Shown piece after piece: positions 1 to 6,103 of a stretch of 14,494 bases of DNA (positions within the stretch are counted from its first letter, which is position 1; each line of letters opens with the position of its first letter). Below the pieces are notes generated by a model, which saw nothing but the letters and a program-made list of their open reading frames with translations, was not told where the DNA came from and did not search any database. The translations under genes were made by a program, and so were the position numbers. Source of the DNA: Methanomassiliicoccaceae archaeon (GTDB lineage: Archaea; Thermoplasmatota; Thermoplasmata; Methanomassiliicoccales; Methanomethylophilaceae); contig WRNI01000027.1 in assembly GCA_009776695.1 (NCBI GenBank), positions 1-14,494 on the forward strand. Direction: 5' to 3'.

Positions 1-1795
1 CAACGCACTGGCTGTAGCTCGGCTCCGCGGTACCTTCCATGATACCGGGGTTCTCCCTGAACTGTCTTCTCACTTCCTCGATCATCGCGCCTGCCGCCGT
101 TCCGACGGCTCTTATCGCAAGCGCGGCGAAGAAGAACACCAGCATGCCGCCTATGAGCGCGCCGGCGAATATCCTCGGGTCTGCGATGTCGACGTGGAAC
201 ATTGCCTCCAGTGTGCTTCCTGTCTTGATCGCGATTATTTCGAAGTAAGCTGCGAACAGCAGGAACGCCGCGAGCGCGGCGGAACCCATTGCATATCCTT
301 TGGTCAAAGCTTTCGTGGTGTTGCCCGCCGAATCGAGTTTGTCCGTCCTGTTGCGGACATCCTTCGGCTGGTTGCTCATCTCCGCGATGCCGCCGGCGTT
401 GTCCGTTATCGGGCCGAACGTATCTTCAGCGAGAATGAACGCCGACGATGCGAGCATCGCGATCGTGCCTATCGCCGTACCGTACAGTCCGTACGCGAAC
501 TCCATGCCCGCCGGCGCCGCGGCGGTCCCGAGGGTGTACGTGCCGATTATGGCTATCACGATTGCCACTATCGGCATCACCGTGGTCTCCATGCCCATCG
601 CTATGCCTTCGATGACATTCGTCGCCGGTCCCGTCTCAGATGCCTTTGCGATCTGCTTGACAGGTCTCCATGCGCCTGACGTGTAGTATTGCGTGATATA
701 AATTATCGCAATTCCAAGCCCGATGCCTATGAGGGCGCACCCGAAGAAGAAGTACCACTGGTCCTCGGGAAGCATCCACCATGTCACGAATGCCGACGTC
801 ACGACGATTATCGCGGCCGTGACATAATAGCCGATGTTCAGCGTTCTGTATATGTTCGTGTCATCATTCTTCATGCGCACAATGAATATGCCCACGAGCG
901 ATGCTATCAGACCGAACGCTATCATGACGAGCGGCAGGAAGTACCATGACTCCTCCGCTTCTCCGGTAATGTCGAATATTATCTTGAACACGGCGAGACC
1001 GATGACCATCGAACCGATGATCTCAGCTGCCGTTGATTCGAATATGTCTGCGCCGCGGCCTGCGCAGTCGCCTACGTTGTCACCGACGAGGTCCGCAATG
1101 ACCGCGGGGTTCCTCGGGTCGTCCTCCGGGATGCCCGCTTCGACCTTGCCTACAAGGTCCGCGCCGACATCCGCGGCTTTTGTGTAAATACCGCCGCCGA
1201 GCTGTGCGAACAGCGCAGCGAATGATGCGCCGAACGCATAACCGATGATGGTCTCAAGTGTGGGCATCATTTCCCCGCCGAAGAACGCTTCATAGACCAG
1301 GACAAGCGTGAAAACACCTACGAGGCTGAGCGTTGCAACGGCAATACCCGAGATCGCGCCGCCGCGGAACGAGCATTTGAATGCCTCGCCCAGCGACCTG
1401 CGTGCAGCGCTTGCGGTCCTTATGTTCGAATTGACGGATATGTACATGCCAATGTAGCCCGAGAGTATTGAAAATCCCGCGCCTATAAGGAACGCTAAGG
1501 CGATCGTCCACTTTGCGGATATTCCCTCCGGTGCGACCGCATCGAAGATGCCTGCCGCGCCGGCGATACCCAAAATGACCGCCAGTATCACGCTGATAAT
1601 TCCGATCGTCTTGTATTGACGTGCCAAGTATGCCATGGCGCCCTCTCTTATCGCGTTGGATATCTTCTGCATCTCTGCAGTTCCGGTATCCTTCGAGAAG
1701 ATGTCCCTGTAAAAGTACAGGGCGAACGCCACCGCCACTACGGCTGCGACAGGGATCATGAACAGCAGATTATCTGGATTCAGTATGTCTATCAT
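1..1795 (-). CDS. hppA: Membrane-bound proton-pumping pyrophosphatase, K+-independent type (C-terminus beyond window)
   Basis: This integral membrane pump hydrolyses pyrophosphate to phosphate and moves protons across the cytoplasmic membrane. The 598 visible residues hold many hydrophobic helices. The substrate-binding signature DVGADLVGKVEAGIPEDDPR is at 209-228 and DNVGDCAGRGADIFES at 239-254. A second acidic motif, GPITDNAGGIAEM, lies at 461-473. The family is usually about 670-700 residues, so the last two or three helices lie outside the window. At the determinant of potassium dependence the sequence is GNTTKALTKG (491-500), with Lys495 and Thr498 where K+-dependent enzymes have Ala. 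By family knowledge this marks the K+-independent class, and all characterised members of that class pump H+. The start is the only sensible ATG, with an AAGGGG-like ribosome site upstream and its own TATA box. Pyrophosphate from aminoacylation or from the acyl-CoA synthetase in this window could feed it (inference). Confidence 0.96.
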   Translation of the reverse strand, partial: MIDILNPDNLLFMIPVAAVVAVAFALYFYRDIFSKDTGTAEMQKISNAIREGAMAYLARQYKTIGIISVILAVILGIAGAAGIFDAVAPEGISAKWTIALAFLIGAGFSILSGYIGMYISVNSNIRTASAARRSLGEAFKCSFRGGAISGIAVATLSLVGVFTLVLVYEAFFGGEMMPTLETIIGYAFGASFAALFAQLGGGIYTKAADVGADLVGKVEAGIPEDDPRNPAVIADLVGDNVGDCAGRGADIFESTAAEIIGSMVIGLAVFKIIFDITGEAEESWYFLPLVMIAFGLIASLVGIFIVRMKNDDTNIYRTLNIGYYVTAAIIVVTSAFVTWWMLPEDQWYFFFGCALIGIGLGIAIIYITQYYTSGAWRPVKQIAKASETGPATNVIEGIAMGMETTVMPIVAIVIAIIGTYTLGTAAAPAGMEFAYGLYGTAIGTIAMLASSAFILAEDTFGPITDNAGGIAEMSNQPKDVRNRTDKLDSAGNTTKALTKGYAMGSAALAAFLLFAAYFEIIAIKTGSTLEAMFHVDIADPRIFAGALIGGMLVFFFAALAIRAVGTAAGAMIEEVRRQFRENPGIMEGTAEPSYSQCV

Positions 1796-1838
1796 TTTAA
1801 CATAACCCCTTACGTTGTCCTTCGTTATTGCGTTCTTG

Positions 1839-1846
1839 TATAAATG
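1839..1846 (-). promoter_or_regulatory. TATA box for the pyrophosphatase gene
   Basis: On the minus strand the bases read ATTTATAC in context, about 45 bases before the hppA ATG. A start site about 25 bases downstream gives a leader of roughly 20 bases containing the AAGGGG element. The box lies beyond the terminator-like hairpin of the upstream gene, so hppA is probably transcribed separately. Confidence 0.5.
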
Positions 1847-1903
1847 CGTTAATGCTTGAATGAAGAGCGCGCGTTCTCTTTTAATAGCATATAAGAATAA
1901 TTA

Positions 1904-2422
1904 TTATGTCAGCGGGGCCGCTGACATTCCTTTCTACACCAAAGGCGCCGTCGATATTCTTCTCTACACCAAAGGCGCCGTCGACATTCCTTTCTCTTCG
2001 GCAACGGCATCAAGCGTTGCCGGTATGTTCGCGCTGGGGCATGAAGTCACGACCAGCGTACCGTCATTATCAACGAATCCCGAACCGAGCGTGGCCAGCG
2101 GCGCCAGTGCGTCCTTTCCGAACGCTTTCGCTGCACATGTGACACCGATGTCGCATGCCAGCACGATAACGACGTCAGCGTTCCTCATCATATCCGCTTT
2201 GGGAGTTACCTTCGACATGAGGCACGCGGCCGATGTCGACAGCGACGCGGAAACCTCGACGCCGTCCTCTTTCAGCTTGCCGGCAAGCCTGTCGCCTGCC
2301 TGCTGTCCGCCGACGCCGTTGCACATCCTCGCGCACGTGTTGCACGCCCATACCGCTACGTTACGTCCTTTGACGGCGTTCAGAATATCCCCGTATTCCG
2401 CGTTGCGCGCAATCATCATCAT
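1904..2422 (-). CDS. MetV-like / methylene-tetrahydrofolate reductase C-terminal-domain protein, with two in-frame TAG codons in its tail
   Basis: A small cytosolic cysteine-rich protein resembling MetV, the partner of MetF in acetogens, and the C-terminal domain found in some methylene-tetrahydrofolate reductases. The start MMMIARN, then WACNTCARMCNG (a C-x2-C-x3-C motif), a later SAACLMS and LACDIGVTC (C-x5-C) fit metal or Fe-S binding. Such proteins are thought to assist electron delivery or C1 transfer, but the role here is unproven. The first stop-like codon is TAG at 1964-1966, after 152 residues. The frame then stays open through two more ten-codon units with another TAG at 1934-1936, and ends at TAA TAA (1901-1906). 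I give the read-through form of 172 residues; a conventional reading ends at 1964. The start at 2422, 2419 or 2416 was chosen from the TATA position (near-leaderless) and from family alignment. Upstream Met codons up to 2491 run into the divergent promoter. Confidence 0.6.
1907..1926 (-). terminator. Perfect 9-bp hairpin ending the MetV-like gene
   Basis: Nine bases TGTCAGCGG pair exactly with CCGCTGACA across a two-base centre. On the minus strand an AT-rich stretch containing the stop codons TAATAA follows at once. This is terminator-like, though the downstream T run is not continuous. The stem lies inside the third repeat unit, which may explain why that unit differs from the other two. 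Confidence 0.5.
1907..1996 (-). repeat. Three 30-bp tandem units at the 3' end of the MetV-like gene
   Basis: On the minus strand, units one and two share an identical 20-base core (encoding STAPLV plus TAG) and differ at a few bases before it. The third unit is more diverged but still encodes KGMSAAPLT, and it ends in TAA instead of TAG. The period is exactly ten codons, so the frame is kept. There are no spacers between units. The structure is a coding tandem duplication with TAG at each junction. Confidence 0.9.
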
Positions 2423-2442
2423 GATACCGGCAATAACATAAC

Positions 2443-2452
2443 GCATATAGAT
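2443..2452 (-). promoter_or_regulatory. TATA-like box for the MetV-like gene
   Basis: On the minus strand the bases read ATCTATATGCG around here, about 25 bases before the chosen ATG cluster (2422-2416). That predicts a leaderless or nearly leaderless transcript. This box and the deoxyhypusine synthase promoter form a compact divergent promoter region. Confidence 0.4.
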
Positions 2453-2490
2453 AACCGGCGCACCGCACCGCATGAATGCGGACGCAATCA

Positions 2491-2498
2491 TTTATCTA
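2491..2498 (+). promoter_or_regulatory. TATA box for deoxyhypusine synthase
   Basis: TTTATCTA lies about 40 bases before the ATG. A start near 2520 leaves a short leader with the ribosome site AGGGTGA directly before the ATG pair. Confidence 0.5.
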
Positions 2499-2531
2499 TC
2501 ATGTAGGCATGGAACGCACATTAGGGTGAAT

Positions 2532-3467
2532 ATGATGAAAGACCTCGTACCGGTGGATGACATCAAAGTCAAGAAAGGAATGACAGTCGATTCTTTGCTG
2601 AGAAGCATGAGCGCTTCCGGCGGTTTCACGGCACAGAAGCTTGCCGATGCGACGGACCTCGCTGAAAAGATGATAAAACAGAAGGGATGCGTCAAATTCT
2701 TATCATTCCCGGCGTGCATAATGGCGACGGGCACACGCGGCGTCATCGTCGAGATGGTGAAGAACGGGATGGTCGATCTCATAATAACGACATGCGGCAC
2801 ACTGGACCACGATCTTTCCAGGACGTGGAAAGCGTATTACCACGGCGATTTCATGATGGATGACGCGAAACTGAGGCACGAAGGCGTAAGCCGTCTGGGC
2901 AATGTTCTTGTTCCTGACGAATGTTACGGCGAGGTACTAGAAGAGCGCCTTGCACCGATGTTCGAGGAAATATTCGAAAATACCAAGTCTTTGGCGACGC
3001 ATGAGATAATCGACGCCGTCGGTTCACGATTGGACGATGAGAACAGCTTGCTGTACTGGTGCCATAAGAAAGGTGTTCCCATATTCGTCCCGGGACCGAC
3101 GGACGGTTCCTTCGGATGCCAGCTGTGGATGTACTACCAGAACCACCGCGACCTGAGAATAGACCTTTTCAAGGATGAGCAGACGCTTAACGAAATAACG
3201 AACAAAGCTGAATTTACGGGCGCGATCATAATCGGCGGCGGGATATCGAAACACCACGTCATATGGTGGAACCAGTTCAGAGGAGGTCTTGACCATGCCA
3301 TCTATCTTACAACGGCGCAGGAGTTCGATGGTTCTTTATCAGGCGCTCAGGTGAGGGAGGCGGTGTCGTGGGGAAAGATAAAAGAGACGGCGGACCACGT
3401 CACTGTTGAAGGTGACGCGACGATATCGCTGCCGATCATCGTCGCCGGCCTCGTGAACAGGCTGTGA
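2532..3467 (+). CDS. dys: Deoxyhypusine synthase
   Basis: This NAD-dependent enzyme transfers the aminobutyl group of spermidine to a lysine of translation factor aIF5A, the first step of hypusine formation. The protein has 311 residues, typical for archaeal members. The catalytic lysine is Lys282 in AVSWGKIK. The preceding signature GGGISKHH (235-242) and TAQEFDGSLSG (261-271) are characteristic of the family. TTCGTLDHD (87-95) belongs to the NAD-binding part. The ATG at 2532 (or 2535) follows an AGGGTGA ribosome site at a proper distance; the open frame upstream overlaps the promoter and is not used. The gene stands alone and diverges from the MetV-like gene. Its TGA stop lies inside the terminator hairpin. 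Confidence 0.96.
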   Translation: MMKDLVPVDDIKVKKGMTVDSLLRSMSASGGFTAQKLADATDLAEKMIKQKGCVKFLSFPACIMATGTRGVIVEMVKNGMVDLIITTCGTLDHDLSRTWKAYYHGDFMMDDAKLRHEGVSRLGNVLVPDECYGEVLEERLAPMFEEIFENTKSLATHEIIDAVGSRLDDENSLLYWCHKKGVPIFVPGPTDGSFGCQLWMYYQNHRDLRIDLFKDEQTLNEITNKAEFTGAIIIGGGISKHHVIWWNQFRGGLDHAIYLTTAQEFDGSLSGAQVREAVSWGKIKETADHVTVEGDATISLPIIVAGLVNRL

Positions 3468-3480
3468 TGCGCACAGCCTG
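3458..3480 (+). terminator. 9-bp hairpin spanning the stop codon of deoxyhypusine synthase
   Basis: CAGGCTGTG pairs perfectly with CACAGCCTG around the loop ATGCG. The stop codon TGA (3465-3467) is at the top of the 5' arm. No T run follows, so termination by this hairpin alone is uncertain; it could also protect the 3' end of the mRNA. Confidence 0.5.
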
Positions 3481-3547
3481 ATGCGTGACGGCGTTCAGGA
3501 GTTCACGACGGCCTGTATCAGAACACACCGGGAACGATACGGTAAAG

Positions 3548-3555
3548 CTTATTTA
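3548..3555 (+). promoter_or_regulatory. Promoter of tRNA-Leu(GAG)
   Basis: The sequence AAAGCTTATTTACC holds a TATA-like box CTTATTTA about 26-33 bases before the first tRNA base. This is the normal archaeal spacing if transcription starts at or just before the mature 5' end. Confidence 0.55.
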
Positions 3556-3580
3556 CCCTATCCTCATCACAGACCACCAC

Positions 3581-3664
3581 GCAGGGGTAGTCAAGCTTGG
3601 CCAACGGCGCAAGGTTGAGGGCCTTGTCCTTAGTGGTTCGAGGGTTCAAATCCCTTCCCCTGCA
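3581..3664 (+). tRNA. tRNA-Leu(GAG)
   Basis: The 84-base class II cloverleaf folds cleanly. The acceptor GCAGGGG pairs with CCCCTGC and discriminator A follows. A three-pair D stem GTC/GGC encloses a loop containing GG. The anticodon stem CAAGG/CCTTG encloses loop TTGAGGG with anticodon GAG at 3617-3619. A long variable arm follows, then T stem GAGGG/CCCTT with loop TTCAAAT. It reads CUC and CUU codons. No intron and no encoded CCA (the next bases are CCC), as usual in archaea. Its 3' end is duplicated at 5252-5269 and appears to be an integration site. Confidence 0.95.
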
Positions 3665-3667
3665 CCC
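3650..3667 (+). repeat. Putative attachment site at the tRNA-Leu 3' end (attL)
   Basis: These 18 bases run from the last base of the T loop through the discriminator plus three more bases. They are identical to 5252-5269 in the same orientation. Integration at the 3' part of a tRNA gene, with the gene kept intact by the incoming copy, is the classic outcome of tyrosine-recombinase elements. Confidence 0.7.
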
Positions 3668-3764
3668 TTCCGTCCGGCTGTGCGTCATAATGCTGCTGCA
3701 CAGCGGCACGCGATCTTTCATGCCCTATCCCCGAAACGGATGTCTCCGAAGCGGACGGGTAACA

Positions 3765-5063
3765 TCATCTTTCAATGCACCAGACCGCATAGAGCGGAAC
3801 ACTTTTTATGTCATTGTCGAAACCGAAATTTTTTGAAGGGACGCGTATCGAATATTCGGGCGAATATAATTTCACGTATTCGCGGAGCCCCTTCGCCATT
3901 ACGTTATCGGCGGCCTTCGTTTCTATCGGTATTATCTTTCCTTCACCGTCCTGAACGACAAAATCCACTTCCGCCTTTCCGTGCACGCCCCAATAGTATG
4001 GTGTGAAGCCGTTTGCCGTAAGCTCCTGCATCACGTAGTTTTCGGCCATGGAGCCTTTCGGCCATCCCGATATGCCTTGCGTTCTTCCCATTATCATATT
4101 GTATGGTATGTCGCTCTTCGCATTCAGAAGACCGACGTCGCCCATATACACCTTATAGGAATTCATATCCGCGAAAGAGTGAAGCGGCATTGCTCCGTCG
4201 GTGACCCTTTGGCATTTCAGTACGAGTCCGGCGGAGATCAGCCATTTTAAACTGTCCTCATAACTTGCCGCTCTCGCACGGCTCCCGATCATAGAATATT
4301 GAAATTTTGTGTTCTCGCGGGCAAGCTGAACCGGTACACTGTCATAGACGGCCCTCGCCTTTAGCTGCTCCGCCGGCGTTGTATATTTGCCAATATCTCC
4401 GGAGTACAGGGTGAGTATCTCATACTGTATGATCCTCACAGCATTGGGGTCATTCGTTTCTTTCCACTTCAGGACCGCTTTAGGCATCCCTCCGGTGAAA
4501 AGGAACGTCCTGTACAGTTCCATCATGCTCTCGTGCATGCGGTCATTCCTGTCATTGCGGAATGACTCCTTTATCGATGCGGCCGCGAAAGGATTCATTT
4601 CTTCCAGGAATTCACGGAACGTCATAGGGTACATCGTAAGCAGGTTCACCTTTCCGACAGGGAGCGATGCCTTTTTCCCCGCGAGATATGAGCCGAGAAG
4701 ACTTCCCGCGCCGATGATGTGATATTCCGGTGCCTGTTCGCAGAAGTACTTCAGCGATGTTATCGCCCTTCCGCACTCCTGTATCTCGTCGAAGAACAGT
4801 AACGTCTCGTTAGGTATTATCGAACGTCCGGAATGTCTTTCCAATTCCCTTATGATCTTTTTCGGTTCGAGATCCCCTTCGAATATGGATGCCAGGCTTT
4901 TTACAGCCTCAAAGTTAAACATCGCGACATCGGCATAATTCTTTTTTCCGAACTCCATGACCGAGTGCGTCTTACCGGTCTGTCTCGCTCCCACGAGCAG
5001 CAACGGCATTCTGTCCTCGCTGTTCTTCCATTTTTCCAGGTCCTGCGTTATAAGACGCTTCAT
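3765..5063 (-). CDS. AAA-family ATPase with C-terminal DUF4143 domain
   Basis: A 432-residue protein of the large archaeal/bacterial AAA_14-DUF4143 ATPase group, whose cellular role is not established. Walker A is GARQTGKT (25-32), Walker B LLFFDEIQEC (88-97). A motif like sensor 1 is IIGAGSLLGSYLAG. Near the C-terminus the sequence AEVDFVVQDGEGKIIPIETK has the spacing of a PD-(D/E)XK-like nuclease core, which is common in this family. The ATG at 5063 follows an AAGGGGAA ribosome site. The frame stays open another 96 codons upstream, but that stretch includes the AT-rich promoter and the att copy and is not a plausible start. The gene sits alone between the duplicated tRNA-Leu ends. Such ATPases occur in many divergent copies and move between lineages, which fits a horizontally acquired cargo gene. 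Confidence 0.92.
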   Translation of the reverse strand: MKRLITQDLEKWKNSEDRMPLLLVGARQTGKTHSVMEFGKKNYADVAMFNFEAVKSLASIFEGDLEPKKIIRELERHSGRSIIPNETLLFFDEIQECGRAITSLKYFCEQAPEYHIIGAGSLLGSYLAGKKASLPVGKVNLLTMYPMTFREFLEEMNPFAAASIKESFRNDRNDRMHESMMELYRTFLFTGGMPKAVLKWKETNDPNAVRIIQYEILTLYSGDIGKYTTPAEQLKARAVYDSVPVQLARENTKFQYSMIGSRARAASYEDSLKWLISAGLVLKCQRVTDGAMPLHSFADMNSYKVYMGDVGLLNAKSDIPYNMIMGRTQGISGWPKGSMAENYVMQELTANGFTPYYWGVHGKAEVDFVVQDGEGKIIPIETKAADNVMAKGLREYVKLYSPEYSIRVPSKNFGFDNDIKSVPLYAVWCIER

Positions 5064-5099
5064 TGTCGTTCCCCTTCTTCTGTGATAGGATACCGCATG

Positions 5100-5123
5100 A
5101 TATGATATATAATTTTGTACAAA
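5100..5123 (-). promoter_or_regulatory. AT-rich promoter of the ATPase gene with palindrome TTTGTACAAA
   Basis: A minus-strand TATA box, ATTATATATC, lies around 5103-5112, about 42 bases before the ATG. Immediately upstream of it is the perfect ten-base palindrome TTTGTACAAA (5114-5123). A second TTTTGTACA stands at 5158-5166 in the same orientation. The pair could be regulator sites; no regulator gene is visible in the element. Confidence 0.45.
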
Positions 5124-5251
5124 TTGTTTACATTTTTGGGGGGGAATTATGTAATTTTTTTGTACATATTTATGGGGAATAACAATCGCAATTGTGCTGT
5201 TGCCGGATATCAGCAACATTTCCCGCAAGTCAGTTCCGGAGACGGGGCAAG

Positions 5252-5269
5252 ATCCCTTCCCCTGCACCC
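5252..5269 (+). repeat. Duplicate of the tRNA-Leu 3' end (putative attR)
   Basis: Exact 18-base copy of 3650-3667 in direct orientation, with no tRNA sequence before it. It marks the distal border of the putative element. A match this long that stops at the tRNA end is very unlikely by chance in a 14.5-kb window. Confidence 0.7.
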
Positions 5270-5343
5270 AAACATATTGGCTCACAGTTCCGAATGCTGT
5301 TGCAAAGAGTGTGATCTCATCGGAAGCCGTGCGGACCTCAGAT

Positions 5344-5922
5344 TCATTCATCATTCTCTTCGGCGGCGTCCATGGCCTTCCTTACCGCATTCACGAGCTC
5401 GTCCGGTCTTTTTGTGGCGATCCGCACGGGAGCGGCGTTCCAGACGTGCAGCAGCAGGCTTTTGCGTTTGCGCAGATGATAGTATATCCTTCCTCTTTGG
5501 TGTTCCTCGGGATAATACACGCTCAGATCTTTTCCCGCTTCTGCGTCCTCTATGTCCGCTTTATCTATATTATCCGCCGGGATCACGTGCGTCTCGCTCC
5601 CTCTTCTTATCGTTACGGATTCGTATGTTACGGTGACGCGCGTGCTCATGGCGCGCAGGCACAATATTATGACCGCTGCCGTGAGCGCAACGGCGGACAG
5701 GAACGTGAACACGCCCAGCATGGAGTCCTCTCCCGTAAAGACAAGGCTGGCCGCTATGATCATAAATATCAGCAGCGGGACGAATATATGCATTTGCAGA
5801 CGGTAGGACGGGTATCTCAAATATGTGTCCGATGGCACAACGGGTAAAAAGATCATGTGTTTCGGCATCTCCTCCGTCGGCATGGGCTCCCTTTCGGAGG
5901 ATGCCTTTCTGAGAAGGGTCAT
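5344..5922 (-). CDS. Two-helix membrane protein with bacterial PH-like domain
   Basis: I recognise the architecture but not a named family. The 192 residues start with a charged cytosolic segment (1-40), followed by two hydrophobic helices at about 44-63 and 68-90 separated by a short GEDS turn. A soluble part rich in beta-strand-like segments follows (about 93-185). TRVTVTYESVTIRRGSE and the late VRIATKRPDELVNAVRKAM resemble PH-like (YdbS/bPH) membrane proteins. The start at 5922 was chosen because GAGGAG lies six bases upstream and a TATA-like box (GTTTTATC on the minus strand, 5968-5975) has fitting spacing; the frame extends 33 codons further without support. It stands alone between the att copy and the acyl-CoA synthetase gene. 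Function unknown. Confidence 0.75.
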   Translation of the reverse strand: MTLLRKASSEREPMPTEEMPKHMIFLPVVPSDTYLRYPSYRLQMHIFVPLLIFMIIAASLVFTGEDSMLGVFTFLSAVALTAAVIILCLRAMSTRVTVTYESVTIRRGSETHVIPADNIDKADIEDAEAGKDLSVYYPEEHQRGRIYYHLRKRKSLLLHVWNAAPVRIATKRPDELVNAVRKAMDAAEENDE

Positions 5923-6103
5923 TGTGTGCTCCTCGAAAAGGATCATACATGTATATCTCAGACTGAGGATAAAACCATGCGCCCGGCGCCGCTGACGGGA
6001 TATCCTGCGATATGATGACAACAGGCCGGAAACAATGATTGCACCGTATGCGCACTGCCGCCGTTCGCCGCTTTGTCCGGTGTGGGTACAGGATGCGCAG
6101 ATA

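Larger units (their letters stand above)
3650..5269. mobile_element. Small tRNA-Leu-bounded integrated element or island remnant carrying one ATPase gene
   Basis: The 1.6-kb segment lies between the tRNA 3' end and an exact 18-base copy of that end. Its only recognisable gene is the AAA/DUF4143 ATPase on the minus strand. The segment also contains an unusually AT-rich promoter region with a run of seven G. No integrase, transposase or replication gene is visible. It may be a satellite mobilised in trans or what remains after deletion of a larger island (inference). Confidence 0.55.

Noticed and set aside
194..1187. Several plus-strand open frames across 39-1187
   Set aside because: They are antisense shadows of the pyrophosphatase gene, whose signature motifs are unmistakable.
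1907..1996. Possible CRISPR array from 30-bp repeats
   Set aside because: The units are directly adjacent without spacers and are in frame with a coding region.
1860..2441. 193-codon plus-strand open frame with repeated GAVDI-like units
   Set aside because: It lies antisense to the MetV-like gene and only mirrors its 30-bp repeats; it has no recognisable domain and no start signal.
3677..3704. Seven-base inverted repeat GCTGTGC/GCACAGC after the tRNA
   Set aside because: The loop is 14 bases and no T run follows on the side of either gene, so I do not call it a terminator.
3485..4006. 173-codon plus-strand open frame
   Set aside because: It runs through the tRNA-Leu gene and into the antisense of the ATPase gene; no domain or start signal.
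5064..5354. 96-codon upstream extension of the ATPase reading frame
   Set aside because: It crosses the TATA box, the AT-rich region and the tRNA-derived repeat. The ATG at 5063 has a good ribosome site and places Walker A at the usual residue.
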